A stretch of DNA of 64,000 bases from Capnocytophaga sputigena (GCF_900446695.1 NZ_UAVP01000011.1:310001-374000), one strand, 5' to 3'; positions 25,320 to 33,508 are shown, numbered from the stretch's first letter. Notes: a model not told the origin generated them from the sequence alone. Translations and numbers: made by a program.

Positions 25320-26465
25320 ATGATTAAAAAACTGTGGCCTCTTGCTATAGGAGGTTTAGCTTTAGGAGCTACCGAGTTCCTAATAATGGGATTATTACGT
25401 GTAATAGGCGAAGATATGCATTTAGAAGATGCTATCACAGGGCGGCTTATTTCGGCTTACGCTATAGGTGTAGTTGTAGGTGCTCCAACACTCATCGCTT
25501 TGGCTGCCTCATACAATCCTAAGAAGATACTATTGTTTTTTATGTTTCTCTTCACGCTCTTCAACGGGCTTTCAGCTTTTTCACCTAATTATACTACTTT
25601 GCTTTTAGCGCGTTTCTTTTCGGGGTTACCCCACGGTGCATTCTTTGGGGTAGGTGCCATTGTAGCCAAGCAGTTAGCCCCTAAAGGTAAAGAGGCTTTT
25701 GCCATTTCGATTATGTTTGCAGGGCTTACTGTCGCCAATTTGATAATGGTACCTTTACTTACTTACATAGGAGCGTGGATAGGCTGGAGAACAGCGATGG
25801 GCTGTGTATCGTCGTTAGGATTACTTACAATGCTATCGATATTCTTTTTCTTACCCAATATAGAAAACAAAAGAGACCTTGGTATCAAACGCGAAGTACG
25901 TTTATTTTTCAATCCAAGGTCGTTATTAGTTTTAGGTATTACTGCTTTAGGTTGTGGCGGACTTTTTGCGTGGTTCAGCTATATACAACCCTTGATGATA
26001 GAGACGGCACATATCAACCCTGATATGAAATCGGTGGTGATGATAGTTGCGGGTGTGGGAATGGTAGTAGGCAATCTCTTAGGAGGCTGGATTACTGACC
26101 GACTATCGCCTATCAAAGCGACTATTTACATCTCGTTGATGCTCATCAGTGTATTGCTATTGGTCTTCTTTTTCTCACATATTCAGCCTATAGCGTGGGT
26201 GCTTACATTTGTATGTGGTGCAATGTCGATGTCATTAGGTTCTCCGTTGAATATGCTCATTTTCCGCTGCGCACCTCAATCCGAAATGATGGGAGCCGCT
26301 TTTATGCAAGCGGGATTCAACACTGCTAACTCTATTGGAGCTTATGTAGGAGGATTGCCACTGCTCTATGGGCTCAGCACCAATTACCCATCGCTTATGG
26401 GGGCAGGTTTGGCAAGTTTAGGGTTGCTCTTGACTTTCTACCTTTGGCGTATTCTCAGATTCTAA
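25320..26465 (+). CDS. MFS transporter, DHA1-type (AraJ-like) exporter
   Basis: This 381-residue protein has twelve membrane helices of the major facilitator superfamily. The pattern GGLALGATEFLIMGLL in helix 1, RLISAYAIGVVVGAPTLIAL in helix 2 and LLARFFSGLPHGAFFGVGAI in helix 4 is that of the drug/arabinose-efflux (DHA1, AraJ/YdhP) group. The substrate cannot be deduced; sugar or drug export is typical. The last 48 bases overlap the convergent acyltransferase gene on the other strand. Confidence 0.85.
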   Translation: MIKKLWPLAIGGLALGATEFLIMGLLRVIGEDMHLEDAITGRLISAYAIGVVVGAPTLIALAASYNPKKILLFFMFLFTLFNGLSAFSPNYTTLLLARFFSGLPHGAFFGVGAIVAKQLAPKGKEAFAISIMFAGLTVANLIMVPLLTYIGAWIGWRTAMGCVSSLGLLTMLSIFFFLPNIENKRDLGIKREVRLFFNPRSLLVLGITALGCGGLFAWFSYIQPLMIETAHINPDMKSVVMIVAGVGMVVGNLLGGWITDRLSPIKATIYISLMLISVLLLVFFFSHIQPIAWVLTFVCGAMSMSLGSPLNMLIFRCAPQSEMMGAAFMQAGFNTANSIGAYVGGLPLLYGLSTNYPSLMGAGLASLGLLLTFYLWRILRF

Positions 26466-27212
26466 TTTTTTTACTTTGAGGAATGATTCGTGTTGTTCGA
26501 TAGCCATTTCGATTTGGGTTACAATTTCTTCAACCGTATCATTTTCATAATCTATCTGCAAAGGGGGTTTGATAATCATTGATTGTTGAATCCCTTTCTT
26601 TTTGATATTGATCCCTTTTTTATCAAACGAACGGCGGAAACCATCAATTACAATGGGCACTACCACGGGTTTGTATTGCTTGATAAGGTGTGCCGTACCT
26701 TTGCGGATAGGCTTCCAAGGCGATGTAGTACCTTGCGGAAAGGTAATCACCCAGCCATCGGCAAGAGCAATTCCTATATTCTCTACATCTACTTGGCGTA
26801 CTTCACGATGTACTTCTTTCCCTTTTTCACGCCACGTTCTATTGACAGGAATAGCCCCCGCATACCCTAATATTTTGGGCAATATCCCTGATTTCATCGT
26901 TTCGGAGGCTGCCACATAATAAATATTAAGTTTGGGATTCCACAAATAGCCTATATTATCTAAGGTATCTTTACGTCCTTTCAAACTGGCGTTGAATACG
27001 TGATACATAGCTGTTACATCGGCGAAATACGTTTGGTGATTAGAAATGAACATCACATTTTGTGGAGGCAATTCACGAATGATATCCGAGCCTTCAATCT
27101 TCAGTTGATTGAAACCATCATACCTGCTATGGGTAATGAGTCCAAAAACGCGAATGAGCCATTTCTTTACGAAAAGTGTATGTCCGAAAGGGTCTTGTTT
27201 GAATAAAGGCAT
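26418..27212 (-). CDS. 1-acyl-sn-glycerol-3-phosphate acyltransferase (PlsC-like)
   Basis: This 264-residue membrane-associated acyltransferase has the HX4D motif in FISNHQTYFADVTAM (about 53-67). The substrate-binding motif GAIPVNRTWREKGKEV and FPQGTTSPWKPIRKG (in place of the classical FPEGTRS) follow, then KPVVVPIVIDGFRRSF. PlsC-family enzymes add the second acyl chain to lysophosphatidic acid or use related lipid acceptors. The substitution of Gln for Glu in FPxGT is not rare in Bacteroidota homologues. The 3' end overlaps the MFS gene by 48 bp, tail-to-tail. Confidence 0.87.
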   Translation of the reverse strand: MPLFKQDPFGHTLFVKKWLIRVFGLITHSRYDGFNQLKIEGSDIIRELPPQNVMFISNHQTYFADVTAMYHVFNASLKGRKDTLDNIGYLWNPKLNIYYVAASETMKSGILPKILGYAGAIPVNRTWREKGKEVHREVRQVDVENIGIALADGWVITFPQGTTSPWKPIRKGTAHLIKQYKPVVVPIVIDGFRRSFDKKGINIKKKGIQQSMIIKPPLQIDYENDTVEEIVTQIEMAIEQHESFLKVKKLESENTPKVESQEQP

Positions 27213-27232
27213 TGGTCAATTTATTGATTAGG

Positions 27233-27278
27233 TAATGAGGCAATGAGTTGATTTGTACATCAACTCATTGCCTCATTA
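27233..27278. terminator. long perfect hairpin between ppa and the acyltransferase gene
   Basis: Two 20-base arms (taatgaggcaatgagttgat and its exact reverse complement) enclose a 6-base loop. It lies 3 bp beyond the ppa stop and 21 bp before the acyltransferase start, on the minus strand. The lack of a long T-run makes classical intrinsic termination uncertain; the perfect 20-bp arms could instead be a palindromic repeat element or an mRNA-stability hairpin. Confidence 0.6.
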
Positions 27279-27280
27279 GT

Positions 27281-27799
27281 TTAGTTTATTGAAAAATTTT
27301 TGCCACTATTGACATAGCGTTCTTTACATTCGTGATAAATTTTCACTGCTTCATTTAGATCACCCCAACCGTTGATCGCTACTTTCTTCTTTTCTAAATC
27401 TTTATATACGCTAAAGAAGTGTTCGATTTCTTTGATAAGGTGAGGGTTCAAATCATTGAGGTCGTTCATTTTATTCCATATTGGGTCGGAAACGGGTACG
27501 CAAATCACCTTTTCATCAGGACCTTTTTCATCAGCCATGTGGAATACTCCTATAGGTTTAACTTCCATTACACAGCCAGGGAAAGTAGGTTCGGTTACTA
27601 ATACGAGCACGTCTAACGGGTCGGAATCTAAAGCTAAGGTTTCGGGCACAAAGCCATAATCGGCAGGATACATCATTGATGAGAAAATCATACGATCGTA
27701 ACGCACTTTGCGCAACTCAAAATCATACTCGTATTTATTGCGACTCCCTTTGGGAATTTCGATGAGTACATCAAAAGATAGTGATTTGTTTTCTGACAT
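27281..27799 (-). CDS. ppa: inorganic pyrophosphatase, family I
   Basis: This 172-residue enzyme hydrolyses pyrophosphate from biosynthetic reactions. It matches family I: VLIEIPKGSRNKYEYDFEL, the metal-binding DYGFVPETLALDSDPLDVLV, and the PIGVFHMADEKGPDEKVICV segment. A later patch, NDLNDLNPHLIKEIEHFFSV, precedes the typical C-terminal YKDLEKKKV. ATG at 27799 (MSENKS) is preferred over a TTG five codons upstream. A promoter box at 27830 fits either. Confidence 0.95.
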   Translation of the reverse strand: MSENKSLSFDVLIEIPKGSRNKYEYDFELRKVRYDRMIFSSMMYPADYGFVPETLALDSDPLDVLVLVTEPTFPGCVMEVKPIGVFHMADEKGPDEKVICVPVSDPIWNKMNDLNDLNPHLIKEIEHFFSVYKDLEKKKVAINGWGDLNEAVKIYHECKERYVNSGKNFSIN

Positions 27800-27829
27800 T
27801 TCTTTTTTATTCAATTAGTGTTTAGGGGG

Positions 27830-27837
27830 CAAAAGTA
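27830..27837 (-). promoter_or_regulatory. -7 box for ppa
   Basis: The minus strand reads TACTTTTG, 30 bp upstream of the ppa ATG. Confidence 0.6.
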
Positions 27838-27882
27838 GTAAAAAAAGTGATATATACCCTATAAACCCTATTTTTTTTTGTT

Positions 27883-28803
27883 TTATAGTCTATTTGGTTT
27901 ACTATTGAGATTTGTAAAGTTTATTTTGCCTTTTTCATTTATAAGCTCCTGTCCTGCAGATAGTTTTCCATACCAAAGACCATCAGACATATACCAATTA
28001 AGCGTTTTTAAACTTCTATTTGGTTCACCTAAGAGGTGAGAGTAATAAGTAGAATAGCTATCAAACAAAGTGTTTCCGTTTTCAAATTCTTCTTTATAAA
28101 GAGCTAAGACATCGGTTATAGACATTGGTGTATTGAGGGTTACACTTCCAAAAGTAGGTGTTTTAAGGGTAATTTTGTTTATTCGCGTATTGTCGTCTGA
28201 CGAAAGGCTTTCCCAAAAAGTAAAGACATCAGTTTGTGGAGCGAGTTCTGGTTTAAACAGATACAGCACAGGCGTTCCCTTGTAAATAGGCAAAGGGTAA
28301 TCTTTGAGCATTTTGTTTATATTCACAGGTTCTTTACGGCTGATGAGAGGTTTTCTATTAAGTTCAGGCAGAGCATAATAGCGTACTTTTTGAGCTCCTA
28401 CCACGGCATATTCTAAGGTAGTAGTAGAAGTGTTTTTTATCACCAGATAATCACTTCCTTTAGGCTGATAATCATAATAAGGTTCATTGTAGAGATGCCA
28501 CCTATCTCTACCATTAGATTCGTATATACTGTCGTATTTTGCCATTACTTTCTCTCCTCCTATCACGAAAGGAGTAGTTTTGCGTTCTGTTATCACAGTA
28601 TTTTCTTTATTCCCAGCGATATAAACCGAATAACTCACCTCAACTTCAGCAGGAGTGCCATCAGTAGTGTTCACGATGAGATAGTTGTGTTGCAAGAGTG
28701 CTTGTTTTTTTTCAGTTTGAAAATCGTCTTGTTTTTCACAATGGAATTGAAAACTGAAAATGATAGCTGTAAAAATGAATAATCGTTTGAAATATGTCTT
28801 CAT
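27883..28803 (-). CDS. hypothetical lipoprotein
   Basis: This 306-residue protein has a hydrophobic signal (LFIFTAIIFSFQFHC) ending at a Cys (Cys22), consistent with a lipoprotein, then a charged EKQDDFQTEKKQ segment. I recognise no family. The mature part is beta-rich with Thr/Asn patches (YLVIKNTSTTTLEYAVVGAQ, NINKMLKDYPLPIYKGT). It sits alone with its own promoter at 28826, divergent from the RNA ligase gene. Surface exposure as a lipoprotein is inferred. Confidence 0.65.
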   Translation of the reverse strand: MKTYFKRLFIFTAIIFSFQFHCEKQDDFQTEKKQALLQHNYLIVNTTDGTPAEVEVSYSVYIAGNKENTVITERKTTPFVIGGEKVMAKYDSIYESNGRDRWHLYNEPYYDYQPKGSDYLVIKNTSTTTLEYAVVGAQKVRYYALPELNRKPLISRKEPVNINKMLKDYPLPIYKGTPVLYLFKPELAPQTDVFTFWESLSSDDNTRINKITLKTPTFGSVTLNTPMSITDVLALYKEEFENGNTLFDSYSTYYSHLLGEPNRSLKTLNWYMSDGLWYGKLSAGQELINEKGKINFTNLNSKPNRL

Positions 28804-28825
28804 CGTTTTTCTTATTGTGTGACTA

Positions 28826-28833
28826 CAAAAGTA
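28826..28833 (-). promoter_or_regulatory. -7 box for the hypothetical lipoprotein
   Basis: The minus strand reads TACTTTTG, 22 bp upstream of the ATG at 28803. Confidence 0.55.
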
Positions 28834-28861
28834 GTATATTCTGTTTGATTAAGCAAATTAT

Positions 28862-28892
28862 TTGTGTAATTGTGTGTGTTTTGTTATCTTTG
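28862..28892 (+). promoter_or_regulatory. promoter of the RNA-repair operon
   Basis: TTG (28862-28864) and TATCTTTG (28885-28892) are separated by 20 bp. The ligase ATG lies 15 bp downstream. Confidence 0.65.
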
Positions 28893-28907
28893 CCACAAAT
28901 TTAAGCG

Positions 28908-30092
28908 ATGGAAGATAAAACACTTATAAAAAAACGTATTGATTGGTTTTGCAAGAACAAAATCAATGCTTTTTCGCCTACAATTTCACCAGCTCCTAAA
29001 TCGGTAGGGCGCAATGAAATTGAAAGTCTTTATGAGGGCTTGCGATGGTTCTTTGACAGAGACATCAAAGAGATTTTAATACAGAAGAAATATATGGGTT
29101 CTTATTGTGATATTTACTTACATAAGAACTTAGAAGATAGTTATTTAGTAAGCCGAAATGGTTATAAAATCAATCATTTAGATCGTTCACAATGGGTGTC
29201 AGCGCTCGCTCAGTTACACGCTAAGTTCAGCTGGGAGAACACAACTATTCGCATTATCCAATCGGAATTGATGCCGTGGTCGGCTTTAGGTAAAGGACTT
29301 ATTACCAATGAGTTTTCGGCTTATTACATCTCTCATCAGATACATTGCGACTACTTGCAACAGAGCGACTTATATGAAAAAATAAACGCTATCAAGCAAA
29401 AACCTGAATACCTCGCTTTTGTGGCTGACACCAAAGTACTTTCGGGCAAGGAACTGAAAGATAAATACCCTACCCACATCATTCGTCAGTACCAATCGAT
29501 ACGCGATATGAAGCTACTCGATTTGCCTCACTATGAGAAGAATATTGCTCTGTTTAAAAGACAATTGGACATCTTTGGCAAAGATGCAACTGTTTACTTC
29601 AAACCTTTTAATATTTTAAAGGAAATCTACGATGATGGGACTGAACATTTTGTGAATGACAACCTCAGTTTTGCACGTATTAACAGTGATGAATTTTTGC
29701 ACTACACTTTTACGGATACCGCTGACTTTGAAGCCAAATACCCCGAGATACGCGCTTGGGTAGACCAAATGAACGCAAATGACGAAGAGGGGGTAGTTAT
29801 TAAACCTCGTAAGGCTTTTATACAGGGCATACCGCCTGCTTTCAAGGTGCGCAACAACGATTACCTCACACTCATTTACGGGGTGGATTTTCAAGACCGA
29901 TTAGAAGAACAAATCGCTAAACGCAATATCAAAGGTAAACTGAAATGTTCTATCAACGATTGGGCTATTAATGCCAAACTTTTGCAAACGCCTTATAATG
30001 AAATTCACGAGGAGAATTACGAATTTAAAAACTTAGTACTCGACCGCATTTTAGGGGAAGAGGTAGAAAATCAATTAGACAGCAGACTATGA
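28908..30092 (+). CDS. RNA ligase (Pnkp/T4 Rnl1-like nucleotidyltransferase)
   Basis: This 394-residue protein has the covalent nucleotidyltransferase motifs of ATP-dependent RNA ligases. Motif I is KYMGSYCDIYLHK with Lys61 as the expected AMP-accepting residue. SRNGYKIN follows as the usual motif Ia/II-like patch. EEGVVIKPRKAF near 290 is motif IV, and PPAFKVRNNDYLTLIYGVDF near 305-325 is motif V and beyond. KxMGS and the motif V context resemble the ligase module of bacterial Pnkp, while the gene partner is T4-Pnk-like. Such enzymes seal 3'-OH/5'-P breaks in RNA. Its stop overlaps the next start by four bases (ATGA), so the two genes are translationally coupled. The family is confident; tRNA as target is inference. 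Confidence 0.85.
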   Translation: MEDKTLIKKRIDWFCKNKINAFSPTISPAPKSVGRNEIESLYEGLRWFFDRDIKEILIQKKYMGSYCDIYLHKNLEDSYLVSRNGYKINHLDRSQWVSALAQLHAKFSWENTTIRIIQSELMPWSALGKGLITNEFSAYYISHQIHCDYLQQSDLYEKINAIKQKPEYLAFVADTKVLSGKELKDKYPTHIIRQYQSIRDMKLLDLPHYEKNIALFKRQLDIFGKDATVYFKPFNILKEIYDDGTEHFVNDNLSFARINSDEFLHYTFTDTADFEAKYPEIRAWVDQMNANDEEGVVIKPRKAFIQGIPPAFKVRNNDYLTLIYGVDFQDRLEEQIAKRNIKGKLKCSINDWAINAKLLQTPYNEIHEENYEFKNLVLDRILGEEVENQLDSRL

Positions 30093-31000
30093 GTAAACTT
30101 CTTATATTGGTGGGTGCCCCGGGGTCGGGTAAATCTACCTTTGCACGTTATTTTTTACGTACCGAAGACAATTGGATACGCGTGAATCGCGATGACTTTC
30201 GCTTGATGCAGTTTGGTGATTCGCTAATGATTCCGTTCTATGAAGAGCGCATTAGCAAAATGGTAGAAGCCTCGGTGCTCACCTTGCTAAAAAGTGATAC
30301 CAATGTGATTATCGATGCTACAAACACATCGCTGCGCACCATTCAGGATATGATTCACACTTATACTGAATACGCTGATATCAGTTTTAAAGTATTTGAT
30401 TTACCTGTAGACGAATTAGTAAAACGCTGTGATAAACGCTATGAAGAAACGGGAAAATTCATATCTAAAAGTGTGGTAGAGAGAAATGTGGCTAACCTAA
30501 AGCACACTCTCGAAAAATTTGATTTTGCTCCTATTCCTCGCAAAGTACAAGTGGCTACTACCAGCTATGCTACTCAAGATAAGAACTTACCTAAGGCTGT
30601 GATTTGCGATTTAGATGGTACACTTTCCTTGCTCAATGGTCGTGATCCTTACAACGCGGCAACTTGTGATAACGACTTGCTGAACGAACCTGTAGCTGCT
30701 GCATTGAAAATGGCTAAACAACAGGGCTATCAAGTGATTTTACTCTCGGGACGCGAAGATAAATTCCGCGAACCTACAATGCGTTTTCTCGATAAACACC
30801 AAATAGGTTACGACTTACTGCTGATGCGCACCTCTAACGATTTCCGCAAAGATAACATCATTAAAAGGGAACTTTTTGAGGGTGAAATACAAGGAAAATA
30901 CTTTGTAGAATTTCTTTTAGATGACCGCAATCAAGTGGTAGATATGTGGCGCAAGGATTTGCATTTACCTTGTTTCCAAGTCAATTACGGGGATTTTTAG
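30089..31000 (+). CDS. polynucleotide 5'-kinase / 3'-phosphatase (T4 Pnk-like)
   Basis: This 303-residue protein resembles bacteriophage T4 Pnk over its whole length. The N-terminal kinase has the P-loop VGAPGSGKSTFARYF (8-22) and WIRVNRDDFRLMQFGD, matching the T4 NRDDYR substrate patch. The C-terminal HAD phosphatase has KAVICDLDGTLSLLNGRDPY with catalytic Asp174 and Asp176. ILLSGREDKFREPTM, FRKDNIIKRELF and the closing EFLLDDRNQVVDMWRKDLHL follow; the last three residues (GDF) are as I recall T4's. It would convert 2',3'-cyclic-phosphate/5'-OH breaks to ligatable 3'-OH/5'-phosphate ends, which the upstream ligase then seals. This is a complete two-gene RNA-repair system. Confidence 0.9.
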   Translation: MSKLLILVGAPGSGKSTFARYFLRTEDNWIRVNRDDFRLMQFGDSLMIPFYEERISKMVEASVLTLLKSDTNVIIDATNTSLRTIQDMIHTYTEYADISFKVFDLPVDELVKRCDKRYEETGKFISKSVVERNVANLKHTLEKFDFAPIPRKVQVATTSYATQDKNLPKAVICDLDGTLSLLNGRDPYNAATCDNDLLNEPVAAALKMAKQQGYQVILLSGREDKFREPTMRFLDKHQIGYDLLLMRTSNDFRKDNIIKRELFEGEIQGKYFVEFLLDDRNQVVDMWRKDLHLPCFQVNYGDF

Positions 31001-31446
31001 GTTGATTATTGTTTTGGGGAGAATCGCAGGGATTATTTTAGAGAATTGTAGAAAAACTCGGAGAATCGCAGGGGTTTTGGACAAGGTCAGACAAAGCGGA
31101 CAAGGCGGAGAAGGACTAATGTGAAGAAAAAGGTAAAGTTTTATTTAAGTGGGCGTTTGCAAAACTCCCCTACATAACATACTTCAAAAAATTATTGATA
31201 ATCAGAGTATTTTAGAGAATTGCAAAAAAACTCAGAGAATCGCAGGGGTTTTGGACAAGGTGGACGAGGCGGAGATGGACTGATGTACCGTTTTGCGTTT
31301 TAAAGCCTACCCCCGTTCCCCCTTCCTTCGGAAGGGGGCAATCCGCAAAAGCGATTTTGAGACTTTTTGGACAGCCTCGTAATACGCAAAAGCTACCTTT
31401 TTGATGAGAAAACATCTTCTACATTTAAGTTATTAAGGTATCTTTT
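31001..31446. repeat. gene-free gap with two related repeat copies (446 bp)
   Basis: This gap after the RNA-repair operon contains no credible gene. It holds two copies of a 45-bp leader (31036-31080 and 31210-31254) that differ at only three positions, with cggagaatcgcaggggtttt or cagagaatcgcaggggtttt as the core. Each is followed by three or four purine-rich 9-bp units of the type GACAAGGCG. A partial third leader (gagaatcgcagggatt) lies at about 31019-31034. A GC-rich hairpin element follows at 31302-31351 and a third element (gcgattttgagacttttt) at 31351-31368. All have relatives in the next two gaps. Confidence 0.8.
31302..31351. repeat. dispersed GC-rich hairpin element, copy 1
   Basis: About 50 bp (core tacccccgttccccc then a hairpin) recurs nearly unchanged at 33092-33142. 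The hairpin cccccttcc/ggaaggggg closes over a ttc loop (31318-31338). The flanks aaagcc and caatccgcaaaag are also shared. The two copies differ in the loop (ttc against gaga) but keep the stem, so the structure appears conserved. GC content is far above the surroundings. Confidence 0.75.
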
Positions 31447-32145
31447 TTATATCAATTCAGCTTCAAACATTTCTTTGAAATGCTTTAGGATATGCGATTT
31501 TACTTCGGCTATATCCACTTTATCTTTGGCTAATTCTACATTTAGTGAGGTTACTGCCTTACCGCGAATTCCACAAGGGATAATATTATCAAAATATCCT
31601 AAATCAGTATTTACATTTAGGGCAAATCCGTGCATCGTTACCCAACGGGAACAGCGGACGCCCATTGCACAAATTTTGCGAGCAAAAGGAGTTCCTACAT
31701 CGAGCCAAACGCCTGTTTCACCTTCACTGCGCTCTGCTTTGAGACCATAATCGGCAAGAGTGCGAATGATCACTTCTTCTAAAAAGCGGAGGTACTTGTG
31801 AATGTCAGTAAAAAAGTTATCTAAATCTAAAATAGGATAGCCTACAATTTGACCAGGACCGTGATAGGTGATATCCCCTCCCCTATTAATTTTATAGAAA
31901 GTAGCTCCTTTTTTCTTTAATCCCTCTTCATCAATGAGCAAATTCTCTATATGTCCGCTTTTACCCAAGGTATAGACGTGAGGATGCTCTACAAAGAGAA
32001 AATAATTATCGGTAGGTAAGAGAGTGTTATTAGCTCGGTTATTTGTTTTCTGCTCGACAATTTTTTGAAAGAGGTTTTCTTGGTAGTCCCAAGTTTCTTT
32101 ATAGTCTTTATTGCCTAAATCTCTAACGATTACTTGTTTGTTCAT
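31447..32145 (-). CDS. lipB: octanoyltransferase (LipB)
   Basis: This 232-residue enzyme moves octanoyl from acyl carrier protein to apo-lipoyl domains, the first step of lipoate attachment. It has YFLFVEHPHVYTLGKSGH, INRGGDITYHGPGQIVGYPI and VWLDVGTPFARKICAMGVRC. The catalytic Cys is in GIRGKAVTSL context downstream (IIPCGIRGKAVTSLNVEL), with the partner Lys in the ARKICAMG motif. The N-terminal 22 codon-bases overlap the 3' end of the ypfJ gene, so translation may be coupled. Confidence 0.95.
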   Translation of the reverse strand: MNKQVIVRDLGNKDYKETWDYQENLFQKIVEQKTNNRANNTLLPTDNYFLFVEHPHVYTLGKSGHIENLLIDEEGLKKKGATFYKINRGGDITYHGPGQIVGYPILDLDNFFTDIHKYLRFLEEVIIRTLADYGLKAERSEGETGVWLDVGTPFARKICAMGVRCSRWVTMHGFALNVNTDLGYFDNIIPCGIRGKAVTSLNVELAKDKVDIAEVKSHILKHFKEMFEAELI

Positions 32146-32998
32146 AAATAGTTTGAATATTACCCTGACGAATGTCGCCAGTGTTATAGCCTTTGGTAAA
32201 CCAATATTTTCGTTGTTCAGAAGTACCGTGAGTAAAGGAATCGGGGACTACGTGTCCTTGCATACGTTTTTGTATAGCATCATCACCTACAGCATTTGCG
32301 GCACTAAGTGCTTCGTCGATATCATCGGTATCCAAATATTTTTGATTATGGTGCGCCCAAACCCCTGCATAGAAATCGGCTTGCAACTCTTGAGCTACTG
32401 ACCATTTATTGGCAGCAGCCTTGGAGAGCCCTTGTTGTTTTTGGCGTACTTGCTGAGAGGTACCCAAGAGCGTTTGAATATGATGCCCCACCTCGTGAGC
32501 CATCACATAAGCGATGGCAAAGTCGCCGCCTTTAGCTCCGAATCGAGATTTGAGTTCTTCAAAAAAGTCCATATCCATATAGAGCTTTTGGTCGGCAGGA
32601 CAATAAAAAGGACCTACAGCTGCCGTAGCATTACCGCAACCAGTGCTGACATTTTCGGTGAAGAGTACTAAGGTAGGTTTTTTATAGGTACCTAATCCAT
32701 TTTGAGAGAATACTTTTTCCCAAACATCTTCGGTATCAGCGAGTACTGTGGCAGTAAATTCGCCTATTTTTTTCTGTTCGGCAGTGAGTTCTACACGTTC
32801 TACTGCTTGTTGTGTTTGGTTACCACCTGCTACTTGGTTTACAACAGAGGCTACTTGTTGTCCTGTTTCGCCACCAAATAGTTGCAATAATACAACGATG
32901 ATACCGACAATACCACCGCCAGCGATAAGTCCGCCTTTGCCGCGCATACCACGGCGATCGTCAACATTGCTACTTTGACGTCTTCCTTCCCATTTCAT
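32123..32998 (-). CDS. ypfJ: neutral zinc metallopeptidase YpfJ family
   Basis: This 291-residue membrane-anchored protein is of the YpfJ/KPN_02809 family. It starts with MKWEGRRQSSNVDDRRGMRG (the typical charged N-terminus) and a Gly-rich membrane helix (GLIAGGGIVGIIVVLLQLFG). The soluble part has GCGNATAAVGPFYCPADQKL and the zinc motif VMAHEVGHHIQTLLG, with a Glu in LQADFYAGVWAH. GDDAIQKRMQGHVVPDSFTH is also a family signature. Proteolytic substrates are unknown. A promoter lies at 33028; lipB follows with a 23-bp overlap. Confidence 0.93.
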   Translation of the reverse strand: MKWEGRRQSSNVDDRRGMRGKGGLIAGGGIVGIIVVLLQLFGGETGQQVASVVNQVAGGNQTQQAVERVELTAEQKKIGEFTATVLADTEDVWEKVFSQNGLGTYKKPTLVLFTENVSTGCGNATAAVGPFYCPADQKLYMDMDFFEELKSRFGAKGGDFAIAYVMAHEVGHHIQTLLGTSQQVRQKQQGLSKAAANKWSVAQELQADFYAGVWAHHNQKYLDTDDIDEALSAANAVGDDAIQKRMQGHVVPDSFTHGTSEQRKYWFTKGYNTGDIRQGNIQTIYEQTSNR

Positions 32999-33027
32999 AG
33001 TTTTTTCTTATTTTGAGTTTTCGGGGG

Positions 33028-33035
33028 CAAATGTA
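33028..33035 (-). promoter_or_regulatory. -7 box for ypfJ-lipB
   Basis: The minus strand reads TACATTTG, 29 bp upstream of the ypfJ ATG. Confidence 0.55.
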
Positions 33036-33091
33036 GTAATAATTTGTGAATTTGCCAATTTGCGGGGGAGAATTGTGAGGCATTTGTATTT

Positions 33092-33142
33092 AAAAGCCTA
33101 CCCCCGTTCCCCTTCCGAGAGGAAGGGGGGCAATCCGCAAAA
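33092..33142. repeat. dispersed GC-rich hairpin element, copy 2
   Basis: Second copy of the element at 31302-31351, in the same orientation. Here the stem is ccccttcc/ggaagggg with loop gaga (33109-33128). The flanking aaagcc and caatccgcaaaag are identical to copy 1. Confidence 0.75.
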
Positions 33143-33337
33143 GTGACTTAAAAAATATCTAATATTTCCTACTATTTTTTGTAGTTTGATAATAAAGTAT
33201 AAACCTATTATCTTAAATACAAATGTCGTGGAAGAATTGTAGGGGGACGAGCCGCACGGGCAAGAAACTTTAGTAAAGTGTGGTGATGAGGGGGGAGGGA
33301 GAGACTTAGAGAATCTCGGAGAATCGCTGGGGATTTA

Positions 33338-33508
33338 GACGAGTTGGACAAGTTAGACGAGTTGGACAAGTTAGACGAGTTGGACAAGTTAGACGAGTTG
33401 GACAAGTTAGACAAGTTAGACGAGTTAGACAAGTTAGACGAGTTAGACAAGTCGGATGAGTTGGACAAGTCGGACGAGTTGGACGAGTCAGACAGGTCAG
33501 ACGAGTCG
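33338..33508. repeat. 19-copy 9-bp tandem repeat (GAC RAG TYR)
   Basis: Nineteen perfect-phase units of 9 bp occur, alternating gacgagttg and gacaagtta at first and then drifting to gacaagtcg, gatgagttg, gacgagtca and gacaggtca. The array is preceded by the purine-rich leader ctcggagaatcgctgg, found also at 31036 and 31210. A plus-strand frame would encode a Asp-Glu-Leu-Asp-Lys-Leu polymer, but there is no start signal, and the minus frames are open as well. I consider it non-coding. Confidence 0.85.
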
